From Paroedura picta (lineage: Eukaryota; Chordata; Lepidosauria; Squamata; Gekkonidae), in contig NC_135371.1 in assembly GCF_049243985.1 (NCBI RefSeq), positions 1,079,501 through 1,143,500 on the forward strand: 64,000 nucleotides of DNA, written 5' to 3'. The position numbers and the translations under genes were made by a program. The notes beneath the pieces are model-generated. The model worked only from the letters and a program-made list of their open reading frames with translations, was not told where the DNA came from and searched no databases. Shown here in pieces: positions 17,622 through 33,156 of the stretch (position 1 is its first letter; each line of letters opens with the position of its first letter).

Positions 17622-19428
17622 CTGGAATGAAGAGAGAGAGAGAGAGATCCTGTTAAGACCCACAGGAGGAGGTCAGATTTGCCATGAGAAGCCAGGATCT
17701 GACCTCTTTCTGAGGTCCCCTCAGTTGCCCCTTAGCTCTCTGGTTCGAGTCATGGCCTCAGTTGCCCCTGGCCCAGCCAGGCAGCTCTGGTTGCTCTCCC
17801 GGACCCCACTGAAGGTCACTTTCACTACCACCCCAACTTCTCCGACCCCCAACTGGGGACCAGTAGTGGAGCAGACCTGAAACCAAAGTATTTGTGTTCC
17901 CAGAGAGCAATAAAGAACTATTATGTGAGAACAGGTTTATCAGGCCTGTGACTGGCCTGCTGGCTGCATGTGGAAAAGCGGGGAATCCAATCTGGGGCCA
18001 CGTTCAAGCCACATCTTCTGTCAGGGACGGGGGGGGGGGGAGGGGGGGAGCCAGCAGCCCTGATTGCAACAAAGAAAGGGCGTTACTTGAGCTGCTTAGT
18101 CAATGAGGGACCACTTTCTCAAAGTGGCTTCCATTCATCCTCCCTTTCCGCTCCCCACAAGAGACACCCTGTGAGGTGGGTGAGGCTGAGAGAGCCCTGA
18201 TATCACTGCTGGGTCAGAACAGTTTTATCAGTGCCCTGGCGAGCCCAAGGTCACCCAGCTGGCTGCATGTGGGGGAGCGCAGATTCATACCCGGCATGCC
18301 AGATTAGAAATCCACACTTCTAATTGCTACACCAAGAAGGAGAGGAGAGCAGAAATGACCGTGGATCCGTAGACCATGCTCTGGCTGTGCCCTTCCGAGG
18401 CCCCCGGAAGCCTTTCAGCAGGGGCCCAGAGACACATGTGGGCCACTGGCAATGTGCTTTCAGAGGTATGCTTCCCCAGAACATGGAGGCTCCATTTATT
18501 TCCTGTGTCTGATAGCTGCGTCCAGAACTACCTTCCACGAACCTGTCTAATCGCCTTCCAAGGGAGTGGCCATCCCGACATACAGTGGCCCTGAATCCCC
18601 AACTGTAACGCTCTGTGGGGTAACTAAATCTGTCCTCCCTCTCCTGTCCCAAGCCCTCTACCCAAGGACTTCACTGTGGGCCCCAGTCCCATCGGGGCAG
18701 GAAACAGCCTTACCGCGTGAGGGGGCATCTTGGGCACCCACCGTGACCTCACTCCTACTGCCTTCCTCCCAAGGAGACCCTTCTTCCGCAGAGAACGTGG
18801 CTTCCCTCTTCACTGCTGCACCCCACATCTGGGAGAAGAGGAGGAGACGGTAAGAGAACGAAAGGAAGCGGCAGAGGGGACGGATCCTGCCCCTCTTCCA
18901 GACTACCAAGAATCCAGGTTCTGTTTCCTTCCCAGCCAAGCGAATTCTCTAGAGGCAGAAATATCAGGCCAGGAAGCCCAGGACGAGAGAAGGAAGCCCC
19001 CTCACCTGCTCGGCCTGCCTCTCCTCCTGGGCCTGGCTGAGGAGGAAGCCTTCGGCCAGGGCCACCGCCTGGGCGCTGCTCTCCGGCCCGCATCCTCTCA
19101 CCCAGCCCTGCATCTCCCGGGGCAGGAGGGCCAGGAACTGCTCCAGGGTCACCCGGTCCAGCATCTGCCTCTTGGTGCTCCTCTCCGGCTCCAGCCAGCG
19201 GCTGCAAAGTCCGTGGAGCCGGCTGCAAACCTCCCGGGGCCCAGCGGCCTCGTCATAACGGAATTGCCGGAAGGACTGGCTGGGTACATCCGCCTTCCTT
19301 CCCTCTGGAGCTGCGACCTCCGGCACGTCTCTCCCCCTGAATTCAACGCCACTCCCTGCTTGGATGGGGTGGGGACCTTTCCTTGGCCCCTCGCCAGTTC
19401 TGGCTCCTTCTGGGTCGGCCTCTTCCAT
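15994..19428 (-). CDS. ZNF-B: SCAN-C2H2 zinc-finger protein without KRAB, 721 aa
   Basis: A recent duplicate of ZNF-A. Coding exons: SCAN 19428-19006, linker 18828-18714, fingers 17621-15994, totalling 722 codons with the stop. The SCAN-linker block sits at a constant +9668 offset from ZNF-A over more than 1 kb. Bridge and KRAB exons are absent: ZNF-A sequence from about 6821 to 7797 has no counterpart at 17902. Because bridge plus KRAB is 198 nt, linker (phase 1) joins fingers (phase 1) in frame. The upstream ATG of ZNF-A is GTG here, so the conserved MEEADPEG start at 19428 is used. Expected role is a DNA-binding protein that dimerises through SCAN, but without direct KRAB-TRIM28 recruitment. 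Thirteen intact fingers, then truncation by a nonsense codon. Confidence 0.8.
18100..18335 (-). repeat. tRNA-derived SINE, squamate type
   Basis: Minus-strand copy, body CACCCTGTGAGGTGGGTGAG, head ending AATTGCTACACCAAG. It lies between KRAB-deleted ZNF-B intron and sequence matching ZNF-A 8668 onward, so it marks a second segment (about 740 bp of the ZNF-A intron) that differs between the duplicates. Confidence 0.7.
18714..18828 (-). CDS. ZNF-B 115-nt linker exon
   Basis: Same boundaries, length and phase as the ZNF-A linker; begins ATGTGGGG after AG and ends CGCG|GTAAG. Confidence 0.85.
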
Positions 19429-19486
19429 CTCCGTCCCCCTGGCTTGAGTTGCCTCCGGCTGCAGACGGATACCCTGCACCTCCTTG
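19006..19486 (-). CDS. ZNF-B SCAN exon
   Basis: Acceptor TTCCTAG|CAAGGAG, donor GAGCAG|GTGAGG. Coding from 19428. Protein is nearly identical to the ZNF-A SCAN domain. A non-coding exon end (GCCGG|GTAAGG at 19602) is also conserved upstream, but similarity to ZNF-A stops near 19650. Confidence 0.9.
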
Positions 19487-20173
19487 CTAGGAAGAGAAAG
19501 AGGAAAACATCTCAGAAGGGCCGAAGGGGACCCAAAGGGAGCGGAGCGACCTCCCCAGCCCTGCTCAAGCGGCCCCTCCAGGCTGCAATCGGCTGCCTTA
19601 CCCGGCATGCGTGGCCTTGTACTCCGCTCTAGGAACCGCCTCTCTTTGGCTCTTTAATCCAGAAGAGATAGAAGTGCCTCACCCAGTGGCACGTTATGAC
19701 TGCCTCAGTGCATGAGAAGAAACATCCTCGTTCAGACTGTGCTTACCCTAAGCGGTAGGCAAGCGCTCTGTTCAGGCTGCCCGGATGAACAGGTGGATGA
19801 AATGAACCGCCCGGAAAATCCAGACGGGACATGAAGCACCACTGGCCAAAAGCTTTTCAGATGGGGCAGCCAATCGGCTTGTACGATTCATCCTTTCTGA
19901 TTACACCCAGGAGCGGGGGGGGGGGTCCTTTCTGGGGCCCCCTGCAAAGAGCATAGTGGAGGAGTTATTTTGATTTCCAAAATTCAGATCCCGCCTTCCT
20001 GCCCCCACAAGGCAGCTAACAAATTTAAAAATGCATTGCATGTGTGTATTTACTGACATTATTAAAGTCCTTCTTTCTCACGGGGACTCAAAGCGGATGG
20101 CCCAGAGGCAATCAATGGGACGGGACGTTCAATATGCTAAGAAACAGAATGTGGGTTGTAGAACAAACTAAGC

Positions 20174-20251
20174 CAGGGGAGGGCAAACCTTGCCAGCTCA
20201 TGGGAATTGTAGTCTATGGACATCTGGAGGGCCACAGTTTGCCCACCCCTG
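20174..20251. mobile_element. hAT-like MITE, 78 bp, with exact 8-bp duplication
   Basis: Ends CAGGGGAGGGCAAAC and GTTTGCCCACCCCTG are perfect inverted repeats. The flanks AACTAAGC at 20166-20173 and 20252-20259 are an identical 8-bp target-site duplication, the hAT superfamily signature. The interior shares the GGGAATTGTAGTC-TATGGACATCTGGAGG core with the element at 49252. Confidence 0.88.
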
Positions 20252-21168
20252 AACTAAGCAATATGGGGGGGGGGAGTATTGATGCAAAAAGGAGTCAACA
20301 TTACCTAGCAGGAGTCAACTGACAGCAGTACAAACCTTTCTGCCATTGGGGCCTGCTTCCAAGGAGCGACACACACAGGGGGGGCCCAACCCGGATTAGC
20401 CCAGCCCGGGCCGATTTCCTCAGCGGTGGGAGCTGAGCACGGCTGGCCCTGCCTGCGTCTCGGGGAGAGGAAGGGGAGGGAGGGGCCTTTGGGGCTCCTT
20501 CCAGCAGGGGAAGGGCCAGGGGGGGGGGCACACAAGAGCGGAGGCAACAGCCAGGCAAGGAGTCAGCAGGGCAGCGGGAGGAGGAGGAGGCCGATCCCAG
20601 CCGACGGCAGCCAAGCTCCAAAACACCCGCAAGCCGCAAGCCGCCCTGGGGGCTCTGCAGGAAGCCACAGGAGCCGGGGGGGGGGGGGGGCAAAGGGCGG
20701 CTGCCCCTTCTGCATCCCACACCCAAGCAAGGCCGGCTGCTCCTTGGGGCTGAGCCCCCTGGGGAAGGGAAGGGAAGGGAAGGACCGGACTCCCCAGCCA
20801 GGGCAGCAGAGGAAGCCAGCCGACCCCCGCCCCCCCCCCCCGGGAGGCCTGAGCTCTGCCTGCAGGGAACGCGCAGGGCAGGGAGATGGGCGAGGGTCTG
20901 CAGGGGCCCCACAAACCAGAGCCCGGTGCGGCCCCTCGGAGCTTCCTGAGGAGGAGCGCCTGCCCCGGAGCGGTCTTGGCGGGGCTCCGCTTTTCCAGCA
21001 GGACAGGCTGTTGGTGCCTTGCAAGAGCGGCTCCGGGCCCCAAACTCCGCAGAGCCGCCTCCCTCCCCCCCCCCCGCGACTGGGAAGCTTATCCCTTCGG
21101 CCCCCCGCCCCGTGCAATGGCCTACTTGCGAGGAAACCTTCCCAGGATCCGCCCTCCCCCCCCTCCCC

Positions 21169-21202
21169 CTCGCTGGGCTTAACCCTTTGCGGGCTGCAGG
21201 GA
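21169..21202 (-). promoter_or_regulatory. Shared SCAN-ZNF promoter element, ZNF-B copy
   Basis: On the plus strand as written: CTCGCTGGGCTTAACCC, then TTTGCGGGCTGCAGGG. The CTAGGAAG half is eroded compared with ZNF-A. Confidence 0.65.
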
Positions 21203-21988
21203 GAGGCAGTTTGGGGATTGCCCAGGCAGCGTCGGTTCCTTTAACCTCTTCCCTCTTCCGCAAACCAAATGCTGGCGTGCCCCCCCCCTCCCTCCCTCCC
21301 TCTCTCTGCCCGGGGGGGGGGGGATGTGTGTGTTTGTGTGTCCCGGCGGTTGCCACCTCCTGCTTGCGACATTCCTGGAGAGGTGGCCCCTCCCCCCCCC
21401 GGAGGCTTCGGGAGAGAGACAAAGGACTATAAGGGAGGCGAGGAAAGGCACCTCGCGGCTTATCCTCCAAGGTGGGGGGAAGGAGGGGGCCCGTATCCAG
21501 GATCTGCCCAAGCAGGAGTTGGCAACCATCACAGCACCCCAGGGTCATCTAGTCCAGCCCCCTGCAGAATGCCTAGGTCTGGGGGCGGGGGGGGAGGGTG
21601 CATTTGGCCCAGCCCGGAGAGGGGTCTTGGCGGCCAGCAATCCGAATAAGAGCAGGCGCCCGGCCTCCTACGACAGGCCGCACTTTTCAGAGTTCTCCCC
21701 CCTCCCCCCCCCACACACACACCCTCCCTCCCTCCTGCAGGGCCCAAAAGCTTCTTGTTCAGCAGATGTAAAAATGTGCCATCTCTAACCCTCCTCTGGA
21801 CAAGCATCCCTGTGGGGGGCGCTGCAGGGCTTCGTGTCGAGAGGGAGGGGGAGGGGGAGAGGTCCAGGTGGGGCCACCACAGACCCAGATTTCCCCCGGG
21901 CCGACTGGAGGAAGCACAGTTGGGGCGGGGGGGGGGGGGGGAGTTGGCCACTGATGCAAATGAGGGCCTCTGCCAGCCAAGGAACTGA

Positions 21989-22050
21989 CCAATCAAAGGA
22001 ACCTGATCGCTCTGCTTAGAGCCAATCAGACTGCTCTGCTTAGGGCCAAT
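21989..22050 (+). promoter_or_regulatory. Three CCAAT boxes in a row
   Basis: CCAATCA pentamer-plus motifs begin at 21989, 22022 and 22046, the second and third within near-identical GCTCTGCTTAG-AGCCAATCAGA repeats. They resemble NF-Y sites at the distal edge of the ZNF-B CpG island. Confidence 0.45.
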
Positions 22051-22721
22051 CAGAGGCAGCAGCTGGCTGCCCGAAATGCATGCAGGTATGAGAGTGCGCG
22101 AGTTTGCCTGTTTTTCCCTGGTCGGTAGTTGCAGGAGCTGCTCCCAGAAAAGACGGGGGGGGGGGGGGGTGCGCAGGAGAAGCGTGGCTGGGCCCAGACC
22201 CCAGAGGGTGGCTCTCTCGGTGCTGCCGGGCTCAGCCTCTCCGGCATCGGGAGAGCCCCGGCTGGTTGTGCTCTGGAGTCAGCAGCTTCTACAAAGACGG
22301 CTTTTGGAGCACCCACACGGCCTCACCCCCAAAAGGTGCGGCTTCCGGGCTCCCCCTTCTCATTGGGGCTGCCACGTCCTTGAGATTTGATTTGGAGTCT
22401 TCTGAGGAAGATCCTTTGCTCCTGTGTGGCCAAGAGAATGCAGATTTACAGGTCCCACCCGCACTGGCTGGGCTGGGCTGGGAGCAGCGGGATAGAAATC
22501 TAATTAATTCCGGCATATCCCTGCCTCAGCCTCTGCGCAGCTGCCCTGGTTCCTTCCCCCACTGCCCCAAGGCCCTTGAAGAACGTCACGCCTGGAAATA
22601 TTGCCATGATATAACATTAGACTATCAACAAAATCAGGGTGCTTGTTTCTTTTTTATACTTTCAAAGTGTTTGAAAACAGGCTCTGCAGCCATCCGTGTC
22701 GGGATTTACTCAACTGAGAGA

Positions 22722-22998
22722 CAGCTTGGTGAACTGGTGAAAAGTGGCAGCTTCTAATCTGGTCAGCCAGGTCTGATTCCCCACTCTTCCCCTACATGCT
22801 CACCACAGCACTAAAAAAGCTGTTTTGACTGAGCAGGAATCTCAGGGCTCTCTCAGCCTCCCCTCCCTCCCTCCCTCCCTCCCTCCCTCCCAGGGTGTCT
22901 ATTGTGGGGAGAGGAAAGGGAAGACAAATGTAAGCCGCTTTGAGACTCCTTCGGGTAGAGAAATGCGGCATATAAGAACCAGCTCTTCTTCGTCCCAG
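22722..22998 (+). repeat. tRNA-derived SINE, squamate type
   Basis: Full plus-strand copy: head near CAGCTTGGTGAACTGGTGAA, body CTCTCTCAGCC, an expanded CCCT run at about 22855-22890, CAGGGTGTCTATTGTGGGG, and tail GCTTTGAGACTCC to AGCTCTTCTTCG. Confidence 0.8.
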
Positions 22999-23027
22999 AA
23001 TTTAAACTGCTCCATTTCACAGGGGAT

Positions 23028-23590
23028 TCATAAGAACATAAGATCCCTGCTGGATCAGACCAATGGGTCACCTTGTCCAGCAGGGGTCCTGCAATGTTGA
23101 TTGTGCCTGGCCTCATCCAAACCCCTGGTGGAAGAGCTCCCTTTTGCAGGCCCTGCGGAACTGTTTTAGTTCTGTCAGGGCCCTGATCTCCTCCGGGAGC
23201 TCGTTCCACCAGGTGGGGGTCAGGACAAAGAAGGCTCTGGCCCTGATTGAGGCCAGGTGGACTTTAGGGCCAGGGACCATTAGCTGGTCGGTGACGGCAG
23301 AGCGTATGGCTCTTTTGGGGGCATAGGCAGGGAGGCAGTCCCTCAGGTACACTGGGACCTGACTGTGTATGGCCTTGAAGGTAATTACCAGAACCTTTAG
23401 CCTGATTCGGAATTCAACTGGCAACCATTGCAATTGATGTAGGATGGGCCAGATGTTATCCTGTTTATTGTTATTACTATTGTTACCTTTATTTATATTG
23501 TCAGTTAAATGTATTGTTCAATTACATTCTGTGTGATCCGTCCTGAGCCTTAGAAGAGGGCAGTATAAAATGTAATAAAATAAATAGCCC
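23028..23590 (-). mobile_element. L2-like LINE fragments
   Basis: A minus-strand frame encodes the C-terminal end of an L2-like reverse transcriptase (MQWLPVEFRIRLKV, TWWNELPEEIRAL, RRACKRELFHQ) at about 23113-23450. At 23028-23110 lies another short LINE-like piece (AAGAACATAAGATCCCTGCT). At 23470-23590 a plus-oriented L2-type 3' tail follows. Composite and inactive. Confidence 0.7.
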
Positions 23591-24059
23591 CACCCCGCAG
23601 AACATGCTGCTTTTTCAAATGCACCCCACATGCAAAAAGCAGCCCCCCATCAAGATAATCTTTAAAAACCCAAGTTCATTATACACGTACTTCTTTATTA
23701 CTGGATTAAATAACAATTTGAACTTGGGTGAACTTGCCGGGTATCCCCTCGTTGCTTCCAGGCCTAACGATATTACGAAAGGGCTAACAGGCTCTGAAAC
23801 AGTTAAGAATCGTCCTTTGAACTGTCCAGTTTTGCAAAACTTAACAAAGAATGGAAACAACTCCCTTCCATGTACCGATCAACAAGCAATTGTAGATAGG
23901 GAATACTGAAAATCTATATCCCTAAAAACACCTCACGACACTATTTCATGGCTCAACAATGATTAAGGATTCTCCCTTGTGCGGATTGTCTGAGAAACAG
24001 GAAGGCTGAATCTCTGCCTCATTCTCCTGCCTCACAGTATTTATTAATCTGCCCCGTAT

Positions 24060-24290
24060 TGTTAAGGAAATATGGGCTGGTCTTGAATATCCTTCCACTC
24101 TCAGTCTACATTCCGTCTTTCTTCCATGCGAGATCTATTTAAGTTCTGTCTTAAATCTGAATATTCCTATCATTTCTTCCAGATTAGGGTCAGGATTCTG
24201 GGCAGAAACAAGCCCTTTACAAGAGTTTACATGGTTTAAGTTCTTTCTCTGGTCTGTGGTTGTCTGTTATGTGTGAAATAATAGAAAAAA
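24060..24290 (-). other. Conserved 3'-UTR block, ZNF-C
   Basis: Contains AGATTAGGGTCAGGATTCTG and GGTCTGTGGTTGTCTG, the family 3'-UTR signature also seen at A, B, D and F. Confidence 0.5.
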
Positions 24291-24480
24291 TATTTCATGC
24301 TGTGGAATTTCTCCCCATACTCAAGAGATTTCTGAAGGATTCTACCCTGTGTGGGTTCATAGTTGCCTTTGAAGAGCACAGCTCTGAATGGATTTCTTTT
24401 CACACTATGTGCATTACCATTGGTGAATTTTCTTAGATGCTGCTGAAAAGTGGTGCTCCAGTTGAAGGCATTTCCAGACT
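24291..24480 (-). pseudogene. Dead zinc-finger relics after the ZNF-C stop
   Basis: Finger-like stretches with scrambled ligands follow the stop. In the last codons a one-base loss in the AAACCTTTTG linker motif shifts the frame, so the protein ends EEKLLNA. Confidence 0.6.
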
Positions 24481-28866
<4,386 letters not shown>

Positions 28867-29095
28867 CTCATTCCCCTTACTTTGGGTTGCCTCCAACGCT
28901 GGAAGATACCTTTACTCATGTGGCTATGAAGAGAGAGAAGAAAACATAAAAAAGCCAGAATGAAATGAAAAGGGAAAGGAGCCACATCACTGACCCTGGT
29001 TAAAAGATTCTCCAAGGAAGCAGGTGGAGAATCTTCCTCTAATTTTTAAATCCGGATGTTTATTTACCACATAGCATGTGTGTTATGTAGCTAGG

Positions 29096-29235
29096 AGATC
29101 CTAAAATTGTCTGGCAGCCAGGCAAGAGATGTCCGGAGGTAGTTTGCCATTGCCTGTCCCCACTTGGCAACCTGGGTATTCGCTGCGAGGTCTCCCATCC
29201 AAGTACTATGAAGGGCAGATTGTGCTTTGGATTTA
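29096..29235 (+). repeat. SINE/LINE 3'-domain fragment, BovB-like
   Basis: Contains GGTAGTTTGCCATTGCCTG and GGTCTCCCATCCAAGTAC, the 3' domain shared by squamate SINEs and their partner LINE. A related piece is at 42135-42300. Confidence 0.6.
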
Positions 29236-29870
29236 TGTCATTGTGTTATATTATGTATCCAGCTTTCTAAGGTATGCCCATTTGGTCCCTCGGGAAAGTA
29301 AATGGTCTTTATTTGGCTCTTTAAAAATCTGTCGCTGATCTTGCGATCTTAGCCTCTGAGAACTGCCTATCAGAGGAGGGGCTAATCTCAACGTAAACTG
29401 GAGCCCAGGACAGAGCGACTGACAAGGGCTGAACCATGGCAGATACCCCCTTAGGATGCATTTGGCAAGGGGTCTGCCCCAGTCCTTGGCAGGGGGGGAA
29501 GGGTCAGAGGAACATGAAGCCTCTCCAGGTCAGGGTGAAGGGGCTGCCTGGATGACCAGGGGGAAGCATCAAACCCCTAGGGAAATGGCAACGCCATGTA
29601 TGGCATCGGAAAGCTATTCAACATAAATCTAATAAATCTAATAATAACAACAATAACAACAATACCAGCTCCTTGCCCGAAGCACCCGGGAGCCGCCGGC
29701 CTCCCTCCCGGGACTGAAAAGCTTATCCCCCCCCCCCCGCCCCATGACTTACTCGCGCGCAAGCCTCCCCGGGATCCGGCAGCAAAAGCCCCCCCGCCCC
29801 CTGCAGCTCTGCAGCCCCCTCCCCTCCCCTCCCCGGCCTCTGGGGCCCTGCAAGTGCCAAGCAGCCATGC

Positions 29871-29917
29871 CTCTCTAGGAAGCGACTCGCTGGGCTTAAC
29901 CCTTTCGGGGCTGCAGG
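29871..29917 (-). promoter_or_regulatory. Shared SCAN-ZNF promoter element, ZNF-C copy
   Basis: Plus strand as written: CTCTCTAGGAAGCGACTCGC, then TGGGCTTAACCCTTTCGG, then GGCTGCAGG. Only a few differences from the ZNF-A copy. Confidence 0.75.
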
Positions 29918-30390
29918 AGGAGAAGAAAGGCTCCCGACCCCTCCCGCCGGGCAACTGGGCGGGGCTGCTCGCGAGTCCCTCTGGGTGCAGGAGGGCCCCC
30001 CCGGGAGAGCCCCGCCCTCTTCAAAGTGGACTTGGGGGGCAAACGCGAAGAGCTCCCGGCGGGAGCTGGCAAGCAGAGCTCTCCCAGCCCGCCTGCTCTT
30101 CCACGGGGCTTCCTCGGCCACCCTGGCGCCCCTTCCGGCGACCCCCGCTCCTTCCCCGGCCCCTCCGCTGCCCCTGACCCCGAGGCCTTCCCCCCCCCCA
30201 GGCCGGCCCTGACCCCGAGGCCTCCCCCCCCCAGGCCGGCCCTGACCCCGAGGCGAGGCCAGAGACCACGCCCCCTCCCTCGCTCCAGCCGCCCTCAGCG
30301 AAACTCCCGCGCTTTTCTGCCCCTCCCCCACCGCCCTTTTGTTGCCCAGGCAACAGAACCCCCCGTCCTGTCTGGGAAGCCCCACTCCAG

Positions 30391-30435
30391 CCAATCAGGA
30401 CCAGGCCACGCTCTGATTGGCCCTCACCGCCCAAT
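30391..30435. promoter_or_regulatory. Cluster of three CCAAT/ATTGG boxes
   Basis: CCAAT at 30391 and 30431 and ATTGG at 30416, spaced 20-25 bp apart, in the ZNF-C CpG island. They resemble NF-Y sites and the triplet at the ZNF-B island. Confidence 0.45.
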
Positions 30436-30779
30436 AGAAGCAGGGCTTTGGTACGCCCTTCCCCCACGCAGGCCCCTCCTCCTCCAGCATTTTCACCTCA
30501 GCCCTCGAGCACTGGGGGGGGAGGGGAGTGGGTGGGATTGGGGCCACTTTGAACCCCCCCCCCGGCGGTGCTTTGATGCGGGTGCGGGACGGGAGGAGAC
30601 CAAGATCAGAACTGGAGCCTCAGGAGGGCAGAAAGCCATGGACCCCCCCCCCCCCACCCGCAAAACTGCCTTTCCTGTAGCTGCTTTTCTCCTTCCAAGG
30701 CAGGGATTTCCCTCCTCACAAAGATCCATCTGTCATTATATTCCTAGCCCACCCTTCTTCAAAGGTTGAGCGTGGGTTA

Positions 30780-32440
30780 GGACATCTGAATATGCAATAG
30801 AAATTTAAATTTAAAAACTTAACCTTAATTGTGACCATATATAACTACATAATAATAATATATTACTACTAGCTTCAAAGCCTGTTCCTAAGAACAAGCC
30901 TTGAAAGGGTCCCCTCCCCTGGCCAGGCAGCTAGAAGCCGGATCAAGTGGGGCGGGGGTGGCCAGCTCATTAGCAGGCCCGGGACAGAGCTCAGCCCAGC
31001 CTAGCAGGCCCCTTTGCCCAGGGCCCTCTCCCCTTACTGCTGCTGGCTCCAGGCACTGAGGTGCATCTGAGAGCAAAGAGGCTAGAGTCCAGTGACAGGG
31101 CGGGAGCTAGAGGGGCAGGGCCAATCAGGGTGCAGCCAGCTTTGATCAGCCCTATTCCAACTCGGACAGTCGGATACGTTCCACCCCCCAGACTGTTTCA
31201 CAAATATATAGAGGAACCATGGATAAGGATTAGAAAATACAGAGAGTATTCTGCCCGCCACCACATCTTATCAAGAGGGGGGAAAGGGCGAGGAAGACAA
31301 TCTATAAAATATAACTCCATAGATGAACATTACATTATTTAGGTGTCTTAGGATACAGATAAAGAGGTCAGTGAGTTTCCAGGGTCTCATCGGAACAGCT
31401 CTGCCTTGCAAGCTTTGTGGAACTGCTTCAGGTCCCACAGGACCGGATCTCATTGGGCAGTGTGTCAAAAACAGAACTCTAAACTCGATACAGTCTTCAA
31501 TCTGGAGCCAGTCAGGTGATGCCTAAGGGCCTCTTCTCAAAATCACATTTTTAAAGTCATAAAATAAATACAAAGGATTATGAAGGAAATAGTTATACAA
31601 ATATTTTCAAAAAAAACAAATTTATTTTATAGTAATACATGTGCTTCGAAGTTAAAAACTGTAATGTGAACTGTCCAGTTGTGCAGAACTTTAACAAAGA
31701 ATGAAAACACTTTCTTCAGTGTATTGAACACAAAACAACCAGAAATAGGGAATACCAGAAATCAATGTAGATGCCTCAAGTTACCAATGTGAGAACACCT
31801 GACTTCACTGTTCTATGGCTGAATGCCGAGTTGCCCAAAAGTTGGTCAGCCATGTCGCACAAGAGTCTGTAGACAGGAAAACTGGGATCGTGGGTGATCT
31901 AGGGGTGGGTCTAAGAATCATCCTAATTTAAGAATAGTGATGAGTGTAAACAATACTTCAAGACATATACAACTACAACTACAACAACTTTAATGGGATA
32001 TGAAAATATCTGTGATGTCCCTTTCATGAGAGTTACTGGTACTGTTAATACTACAATGCTTTTTTGCCAAAATTTATAATTGAAGGAAGTGCTGAATTTC
32101 AGCTAGAGGTTAGTGAAAGAGGCAAGTTTTCCCTGTCCAAGTAGACAGATCCCCTGAAATCTATCCACAGATATCTCCCATCCTTGACTTCTCTATTTCC
32201 TCACAGGATTTGGAAAGTGTGTGTTTTTGCTAGTTTTGCGGGCGTCAGAAGTAGGGCAACCACTAAAAAGGCCCACCTTCACATAACTACTTTTGGCGCA
32301 TTTCTGAGCCTCCAATACTGGGTAATTCATATAGCTTCAGCAGAACCAAGTATAGTAAAAAATTTGACCGTGTGTGGATTATCTGAGAAACAGGAAGACT
32401 GGATTTCTGCTTCAGCCTTTTGCTATGTGGTATTTATGAG
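30780..32440. other. Intergenic region between ZNF-C and ZNF-D
   Basis: No gene recognised. Contains AT-rich sequence and an L2-like minus-strand fragment at about 31370-31530 (GGAACTGCTTCAGGTCCC and CAATCTGGAGCCAG). The rest is unique or too decayed to name. Confidence 0.5.
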
Positions 32441-32469
32441 GTTCCTTCACCTGTGTGGATTTCTCAATG

Positions 32470-32700
32470 GTTAAGAAGCTATGGGCTGATCTTGAATCTC
32501 CTTCCACACCTAGAACTCAACCTTTCCTTCTTCCCTGTGAGATCTGTTAAGAGTTCTGTCTTCAGTCTGAATATTTCTGTCATTCCTTCCATGTTAGGGT
32601 CAGGATTCTGGGCAGATGTAAGATCTTTGCAAGAGTTTGCATGGTTTCCTTTTTATGGTCTGTACTTGTCTTCCAGGCAAGAGAACAGCTCTTTTCACAA
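32470..32700 (-). other. Conserved 3'-UTR block, ZNF-D
   Basis: Contains GTTAGGGTCAGGATTCTGGG and TTGCAAGAGTTTGCATGG, homologous to the A, B, C and F blocks. Confidence 0.5.
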
Positions 32701-33156
32701 GCTAAGCAGTTATAGGTGTTCTCCTTGCGAGGGTTCTTTGATGCCACTGAAGATGGTCAAACTAACTGAATCTCTTCCCACACTTTTGAGCATTCAGAAG
32801 GAATGTGTGCACAGCTGCTTTTGAAGACAGCTCTGAACAGAACTCTTTTCACACACTGAACACTGAAAAGTTTCTCCTCTGTGTGGGTTTTCAAAGACTG
32901 CCATTCCCACGGAATCTCTTTCCACTTTCTGAGCGTTGAAAAGTCTCGCCCTTTAAAATGCTTTAGAAGGTTTCTGCTGACTGAATTTCATGCCACAGTC
33001 TCAGACGTTTTGACTTTCCGAGGGTTCTGGGAGGCTGTTGAAATCTGCTACCGTTACACAACTGCTTTCCACACTCTGAGCATTCAAGTTTCTACCCATG
33101 TGGGTTCCTTGATGCTGCAGAAGCTGGTCACTCTAGCTAAGCCTCTTTTCGGACTC
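32700..33156 (-). pseudogene. Dead zinc-finger relics after the ZNF-D stop
   Basis: Five or so finger lengths with frame changes and lost ligands follow the ZNF-D stop. The stop arises where the AAACCTTTTGAATGC linker region has lost bases, giving KPLES and the stop. Confidence 0.65.

Larger units (their letters stand above)
20380..22180. promoter_or_regulatory. CpG island and probable promoter of ZNF-B
   Basis: GC-rich with C/G homopolymer runs, and contains the shared promoter element at 21169-21202. On the minus strand a first exon probably ends at 21126 (TCGCAA|GTAGGCC). Open frames here are low-complexity Pro/Gly/Arg translations of the island. Confidence 0.6.
29690..30480. promoter_or_regulatory. 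CpG island and promoter of ZNF-C
   Basis: GC-rich island with the shared element at 29871-29917. A probable first exon on the minus strand ends at 29753 with CGCGA|GTAAGTC. A short tandem of GACCCCGAGGCC-type repeats lies at 30175-30255. CCAAT boxes lie at the distal edge. Confidence 0.7.
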
